Positions 59,655 to 64,000 of a stretch of DNA of 64,000 bases are shown in pieces. The stretch spans positions 124,001-188,000 of the IMG/VR virus record IMGVR_UViG_3300046559_001153, one strand, 5' to 3'. How positions within the stretch are numbered: the stretch's first letter is position 1; every line of letters starts with the position of its first letter. The translations under genes were made by a program, and so were the position numbers. Origin of the DNA: a virus. The notes beneath the pieces were generated by a model. The model made no database searches and was not told where the DNA came from. It saw nothing but the letters and a program-made list of their open reading frames with translations.

Positions 59655-59672
59655 TAACTTTTTGAAAAGTTA
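59655..59672 (+). promoter_or_regulatory. 18-bp palindromic element, copy 6
   Basis: TAACTTTTTGAAAAGTTA, 2 bases after the preceding stop and 14 bases before ATG 59687. Confidence 0.6.
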
Positions 59673-59686
59673 ACGAGGGAAAATCG

Positions 59687-60127
59687 ATGGCCGTTCCTTA
59701 TGAAACACTGGCTTCTGACCTGAATGTGTCAGGGGGCCAGGTCAACTGTTTTCCGATTCCGTTCCCCAGCCGAACATTCATCGGCAAGCTGATCGTTTTG
59801 CAAACTGGTGGTGCCGGATGCACGTTCACTGTTAACGTGTACAACCGCGTGACCGCCTGCGAAAAGATCTCGATCGCCAATGACCAGGGTAGTGGTCCAG
59901 GCCCTGATCCGGCCCCGCTGTACATGGTCATGCCTCCCTTGACCAACATCTACCCGATTCACTTTGTGTCAGCCTTCGCTCAGGGCGGATTGGGCTGGCC
60001 GTTCTTCAATATGGACGGCGATATCGGATTCGGCAATCCTCACATGATCTATCTTCAGATCGCCCCGCAGGGGTCTGGTCCCAAGGAATTTGCCGCTTCG
60101 ATTAACGGCGCCAGCGATCTTAACTGA
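59687..60127 (+). CDS. Beta-rich probable structural protein (146 aa)
   Basis: Beta-strand pattern (FIGKLIVLQTGGAGCTFTVNVY), Gly/Pro turns, few charged residues: typical of phage coat or decoration proteins. Shine-Dalgarno GAGGG. Palindrome just upstream. No family match claimed. Confidence 0.62.
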   Translation: MAVPYETLASDLNVSGGQVNCFPIPFPSRTFIGKLIVLQTGGAGCTFTVNVYNRVTACEKISIANDQGSGPGPDPAPLYMVMPPLTNIYPIHFVSAFAQGGLGWPFFNMDGDIGFGNPHMIYLQIAPQGSGPKEFAASINGASDLN

Positions 60128-60136
60128 CGAGCAAGA

Positions 60137-61171
60137 ATGCCTGTTCTCACCGACTTGGCCTACAAAGGGCCCGAACTCACTACTGACGACATGGTTTTTG
60201 GGGACGCGACCCTGCGGCCTGACTGGCGGTGGGAACGAGTCCTGGACATGGTCAACCATTCACCGTGCCCATTACGCAACAAGCGATTCGACGACTCGTA
60301 CGTCCGCACCATGCGACAGTACATGCTGCAGAACCGCGGCGACAACGAAGAGCGTAAAAAGAATCTGTTTTTCGAGTACCCGGGTTGCTACCACGCGTTG
60401 AAATTGCATCAGGATGTCGACGGGGCCGATATGCGATTGTTTCTGCAATCGCGGTTCCTGGCCAGACAATCCATTCCCGATATCGCGAGATACACGGGCA
60501 TGTTACCCATCTCGATTGAATGGTACGAGAAGCTGTTCTTCAATGTCTCGGACAGGATCAGCGATCAAGACTGGATCTTGCGGCATATCCTTGGCCCCGA
60601 AGCCAGCCGACAACTCAATAACTACGAACTGGCCATTAAAATGCTAGCTTACCACGGGGGTGTCAGCGTCCTTAACTTCATGCTGACAGGCTGTCGAGAG
60701 CTGGAACATCCGCAGACACCAGAAGAAGTCATCAACTATGTCACCGACTATGCCGTCGACGGAATCATCCGCAAAGCGGCTCTGGCGGTTTACTGCTACA
60801 CGCCCAACAAGTATAAAATAGAACAGCTGTTGGACATGGCTCGTCAGGCCAAAGCCGATATGAAGGCCAAGGAAGACGAGACAGATCGAATCGAAATGGT
60901 CGCGGGTGCTGTGCGACATACGTTAGAGGCGATCGAATTCATCAAGGGTGACATGGCTGAGGATTGGTTGAGAGCCAGGTCACCGCAGTTGCTTGAGTAT
61001 GACGGTTTTGCGGCCGAGTTACGCGATCAACAGGTTTACGCGGTCGTGACAGGCAATCTGGCGTCTGTCGAACACATGCGACACAGGAAGTTCCCGGAAG
61101 CACCGAAGCGCGAATCCAAGTTGCTAACAGCCAAGGATGGCAAGCATGAAGACCCTCTCGAAACAAGCTGA
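60137..61171 (+). CDS. Hypothetical helical protein with HTH-like segment (344 aa)
   Basis: RFLARQSIPDIARYTGMLP reads like a helix-turn-helix (about residues 110-130), followed by IEWYEKLFFNVSDRI. The rest is helical, with a C-terminal basic tail. Could bind DNA or assemble in the virion. Overlaps the next gene by 26 bases. Confidence 0.62.
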   Translation: MPVLTDLAYKGPELTTDDMVFGDATLRPDWRWERVLDMVNHSPCPLRNKRFDDSYVRTMRQYMLQNRGDNEERKKNLFFEYPGCYHALKLHQDVDGADMRLFLQSRFLARQSIPDIARYTGMLPISIEWYEKLFFNVSDRISDQDWILRHILGPEASRQLNNYELAIKMLAYHGGVSVLNFMLTGCRELEHPQTPEEVINYVTDYAVDGIIRKAALAVYCYTPNKYKIEQLLDMARQAKADMKAKEDETDRIEMVAGAVRHTLEAIEFIKGDMAEDWLRARSPQLLEYDGFAAELRDQQVYAVVTGNLASVEHMRHRKFPEAPKRESKLLTAKDGKHEDPLETS

Positions 61172-62414
61172 GACTCAGCTTCTGTCGGCTGTCAAAAACG
61201 TTGTCGGACACGTCGACAATGGGGATGACCCGACTGACGCCGTGGTCAAAGTGGCTCAAGAGCTGGAATTGCCCCGCGGGCATCTGCAGCTGCTTTGCAG
61301 CGCGTACAACACGGGTCGCGTGAACGCCCAGAGGAAGATGGCAGCTGCCAGCATCATGGAGCGGTTTGAGGATATCCCGCTGGCTGACCACGAGAAGGCC
61401 GCCCAACAGATCTGGCCTGACAAAATTGAAACACCGTCCGAGCGCCTGAGCAAAACAGCCGTCTCGGACGATTACCGAAAAGCTCCGCACTGGTTAGCAC
61501 CGTGTCTGACTAGCCCTCCTGCGCGAAAAGCAGCCAGTGCGGAGCCTCTTGTTCTTACCCCGGCGCAACGCAAAGACGCCGCCTGGAAGACGATCCTTGA
61601 CGGCCAACGCCGCATTCAAGACGTCCGTCCCAAGTCGTCGGCCGCCCGTGACAACATGGTCGCCTCGATGCAGACGCTGACCGGATACTTCAAACGGGCC
61701 AATTGTCTGCCGTTTTCCGAGGTGCATTACGCAGTCGCGTCAGATCCCGCGGCCGAAGCTCTGATGCAGGTCGTGGGTGCCAGCCTGGGACGTGAGAAGC
61801 AGGCGGCAGTTGTCCCCCGAGTGATGCACTCGGTTGTCTGGACAGAGGCCCCGTACACACTGATCAAAGAAGCCCTGGCCGCCTGCGAGTTGGCCGTTAA
61901 CGCCCGTCGTGAACTGGTTGAACTTGAAGCCAGTATTAAGACGGCCCGAGAGGAGGTATACGGCCCCTCTGGGGCCCATAAAAGTGGGTCTGAAAAAGTG
62001 GGGGCTGGAGGATCTATTTTCGGGACAGCGCTTGGAACCACTTTCGGGTCAACATTGCCTAAGCCCAAATCTACGGGCGAAAGAGTTGAGTCTGCTGTCA
62101 CCGCGTTAGACGATCCGGATCACGAAAACGCTATGCGTAACATCCAGATCACGGCCATGCTGCGAGACATGATGTCGAATGACGAAGTGATCAAGGGCTA
62201 CGAGCCGGAAGAGGTTCTGCACGCCTACAATCAAATCTCGCAGACAGCACCAACTGTCGCCATGCACTCGATCGCTCTCGGACCTGAGCTTCGATCTGTC
62301 CTGCAGCGCAACCGGGCACCGCACGAGACGTCACAACTGGTCGGTCTGGAGAAGGATCTTCGCGGACTACGGCCGCCACTCGGGGCGGCGCCTGAAAAGA
62401 AGGACACGAAATGA
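61146..62414 (+). CDS. Hypothetical protein (422 aa)
   Basis: ATG 61146 has Shine-Dalgarno AAGG at better spacing than ATG 61137. N-terminal block DDPTDAVVKVAQELELPRGH and AYNTGRVNAQRKMA, then extended helical regions. ATGA overlap with the next gene. Position among probable virion genes; function unknown. Confidence 0.62.
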   Translation: MKTLSKQAETQLLSAVKNVVGHVDNGDDPTDAVVKVAQELELPRGHLQLLCSAYNTGRVNAQRKMAAASIMERFEDIPLADHEKAAQQIWPDKIETPSERLSKTAVSDDYRKAPHWLAPCLTSPPARKAASAEPLVLTPAQRKDAAWKTILDGQRRIQDVRPKSSAARDNMVASMQTLTGYFKRANCLPFSEVHYAVASDPAAEALMQVVGASLGREKQAAVVPRVMHSVVWTEAPYTLIKEALAACELAVNARRELVELEASIKTAREEVYGPSGAHKSGSEKVGAGGSIFGTALGTTFGSTLPKPKSTGERVESAVTALDDPDHENAMRNIQITAMLRDMMSNDEVIKGYEPEEVLHAYNQISQTAPTVAMHSIALGPELRSVLQRNRAPHETSQLVGLEKDLRGLRPPLGAAPEKKDTK

Positions 62415-63511
62415 CGCCCGCAACGCCGCTGGAAGCCACGACGATCAAGGAAGCTGCCGAGATGCTGGCGAAGCGAATCGTTCTGATTCGTCTTACCAAG
62501 CAGGCGGCTGGTTTGTCGGACTACGTCGAGCCGTATGTGAACAAGGCAACCGAGTTCCTCGACAAGACAGCACCACAGGTTGGCAAATTCTACAGCGAGA
62601 ACGCGACGCCCATTCACGCCGGATTGGGTGGGGCTGCCTTGGGGGCAGCAATGGGTGGTCTCTCCGGTCTGACGAGCCCCGACGAGGATCGACGTAACCC
62701 GGGCCGAAGTGCCCTCATGGGCGGATTGGCCGGCGGTGCGGTGGGCGGGGGTCTCGGACTGTTAGCTCAGCACGGGCCTGCTCTGAAGAAGTTGTTTGGC
62801 GCATCGAAGTCGATCGATACGGCAAAGAGTGAGGCGGATGCCTCTGGCGGTTTGATCCGCCAGTATCTCCCTCCTATGAAGCCTGACGCGACGGATCCGA
62901 CTCGAGCTGGATTGCTGGCCCAGACGCTCGGTGGTGATTATGCTGGCACGACAGCCAAAGTAGTTGCCCCAGCCGCGATAGGGATCGAGAGCGGGATCGG
63001 GTTCAACAATTGGAGAAATGCTCACAATCCATTGACTACGAAAAATATCCGAACCGGTGCTAGCGAGTTTTTGGGTAAAAAGGATTTTGGCGGACTAGCC
63101 AGCACGCTGAATGTTCATCCAAATGTCGGATCGCCGTCAACCTGGATGGGTGCACCCGACGATATCGCAAAGAAAATGGAAGCAGCATTAACCAATTTGC
63201 AGACTGACAAAGCTCCATTTTGGGGCGGCGGGATACACTCCCCTCGAGGGATGGGCAGTTCCTACATGAAAGAGCTTGGCGGATTGCACGGTCCACCGGG
63301 CTGGTATGACAAAACAATGACAGCGATCGGCAACGCTGGAATGAAAGCCAACGCGGTAGAAGCCAGTTCAGCTGGCGGCATGCTAAGACGAGGCGCCGGC
63401 TTCGGCGGGCGTATGCTCGGATACGCGGCTTTGCCTGCTCTGGCCAGCTACTATCAACCACCCGTCGCTCCAGTTCTTAAACCCGGTCTGACAGATCTCC
63501 TGAAGAGATAA
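62411..63511 (+). CDS. Glycine-zipper protein (366 aa)
   Basis: Helical N-terminus, then GLGGAALGAAMGGLSGL and GLAGGAVGGGLGLLAQHG (about residues 75-120), two glycine-zipper helices, then a Gly-rich mixed region ending in ALASYYQPP. One of six Gly/Ala-rich membrane-type proteins in the window. Confidence 0.65.
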   Translation: MTPATPLEATTIKEAAEMLAKRIVLIRLTKQAAGLSDYVEPYVNKATEFLDKTAPQVGKFYSENATPIHAGLGGAALGAAMGGLSGLTSPDEDRRNPGRSALMGGLAGGAVGGGLGLLAQHGPALKKLFGASKSIDTAKSEADASGGLIRQYLPPMKPDATDPTRAGLLAQTLGGDYAGTTAKVVAPAAIGIESGIGFNNWRNAHNPLTTKNIRTGASEFLGKKDFGGLASTLNVHPNVGSPSTWMGAPDDIAKKMEAALTNLQTDKAPFWGGGIHSPRGMGSSYMKELGGLHGPPGWYDKTMTAIGNAGMKANAVEASSAGGMLRRGAGFGGRMLGYAALPALASYYQPPVAPVLKPGLTDLLKR

Positions 63512-63517
63512 ACTCCC

Positions 63518-64000
63518 ATGATGACCAAAGTGATTAGCCCGGCCGGCTGGGACTTCGGCACTGCCCTGACCGAGATGGTCAAGGTATCCAGCCGCGGACT
63601 GATTGGCAGTGACCGTAACTCGCTGATCAAGCGAGCCGGTTACGCATTTGCCAACCTGGTCGATCACTCGGATTTGAAGCCCGGAGACGTCCCCATTCAT
63701 CAGATTGCGATGGGGGCCACCGAACGTTATCTGGCCAACCGTAACGGAGATGGATTCAAACGGGCCAACCTGATTCGAACGATCGACACGTTTGTGAAGC
63801 GTGCCCGGTACTACCGCAATCACCAGAACAAGGATCCCCGCAAGTCGTACGGGGTGATTAAGAGAGCGGCTTACCACGACCCGATGGATCGTGTTGAGCT
63901 TTTGATCTTTTTGAATGGGACAAAAGAGGCGGCTGACCGTAATGGTGGCCTGGTAGCCGATCGCGAACTTCAGCAACTCGAAAAGACCGGTGAGCTGGCT
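63518..64000 (+). CDS. Partial gene, possible prohead-protease-like protein
   Basis: Open from ATG 63518 to the window end (161 codons, no stop). GDVPIHQIAMGATERYLANR, RARYYRNHQNKDPRKSYG and DPMDRVELLIFLNG recall capsid maturation proteases of T4-like phages (the short N-terminal 'NHKNKDP...Y' block and a strand ending in VEL). The catalytic triad cannot be checked because the gene is truncated. Confidence 0.5.
   Translation, partial: MMTKVISPAGWDFGTALTEMVKVSSRGLIGSDRNSLIKRAGYAFANLVDHSDLKPGDVPIHQIAMGATERYLANRNGDGFKRANLIRTIDTFVKRARYYRNHQNKDPRKSYGVIKRAAYHDPMDRVELLIFLNGTKEAADRNGGLVADRELQQLEKTGELA

Overview
The window reads as part of a large tailed-phage genome (Caudoviricetes-type), not a bacterial chromosome. 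Every convincing gene is on the + strand. Genes are tightly packed and commonly overlap as ATGA, GTGA or TGATG. Many are small and unrecognised, there are no rRNAs or housekeeping operons, and the phage-like features include a D12 adenine methylase, an HNH endonuclease, tRNA/tmRNA genes, Gly/Ala-rich membrane proteins and a phage-type multisubunit RNA polymerase. Bases are moderately GC-rich. The host cannot be named; glycosyltransferases, an HldE-like sugar kinase and sigma70-like promoters suggest a bacterium. Terminase, portal and DNA polymerase were not recognised, so this is only a fragment of the genome.

Layout. 1-4.3 kb: small accessory genes, including a Cys-Ser-X repeat protein and a vWA-like protein. 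4.3-5.4 kb: an RNA island with a terminator, a phage tmRNA carrying its own tag, tRNA-His, a 114-nt tRNA-like element and a second terminator. 5.4-20.7 kb: accessory and metabolic genes (PurA/PurZ-like synthetase, Nudix, three DUF6197-like paralogues, GNAT, PfkB/HldE-like kinase, D12 methylase). 20.8-24.3 kb: two large glycine-zipper proteins. 24.3-36 kb: a glycan island with GT2, exostosin-like and GT11-like transferases, a GDP-mannose-3,5-epimerase-like enzyme, three FkbM-type and one Methyltransf_24-type methyltransferase, a HAD phosphatase, and a BCS1-like AAA ATPase in the middle. 36-41.7 kb: secreted and membrane proteins and a 2H phosphoesterase-like protein. 41.7-56.9 kb: the RNA polymerase region. 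57-64 kb: probable virion proteins, ending inside a truncated gene.

The central finding is a rearranged multisubunit RNA polymerase. A 1472-residue protein fuses nearly all of beta to the N-terminal half of beta', including the metal-binding DFDGD, and stops just after it. An HNH endonuclease gene starts 12 bases later. After about 6.6 kb of unrelated genes, a 1383-residue protein resumes beta' at the matching point (bridge helix, trigger loop, C-terminal region). It then continues through a Pro-rich linker into a LigD-type 3'-phosphoesterase domain and an ATP-dependent DNA ligase. A small alpha-CTD-like protein is encoded between the two halves.

Expression looks modular. Six copies of an 18-bp palindrome of the form TAACTTTT-AAAAGTTA lie 5-22 bases before start codons, including the ligase/beta' fusion, the AAA ATPase and a probable structural gene. 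Two of them directly follow intrinsic terminators. Two other boundaries pair a terminator with a shared TTTTAGCTATCAGC word and a sigma70-like promoter. This fits mixed use of host and phage polymerase, but that is inference.
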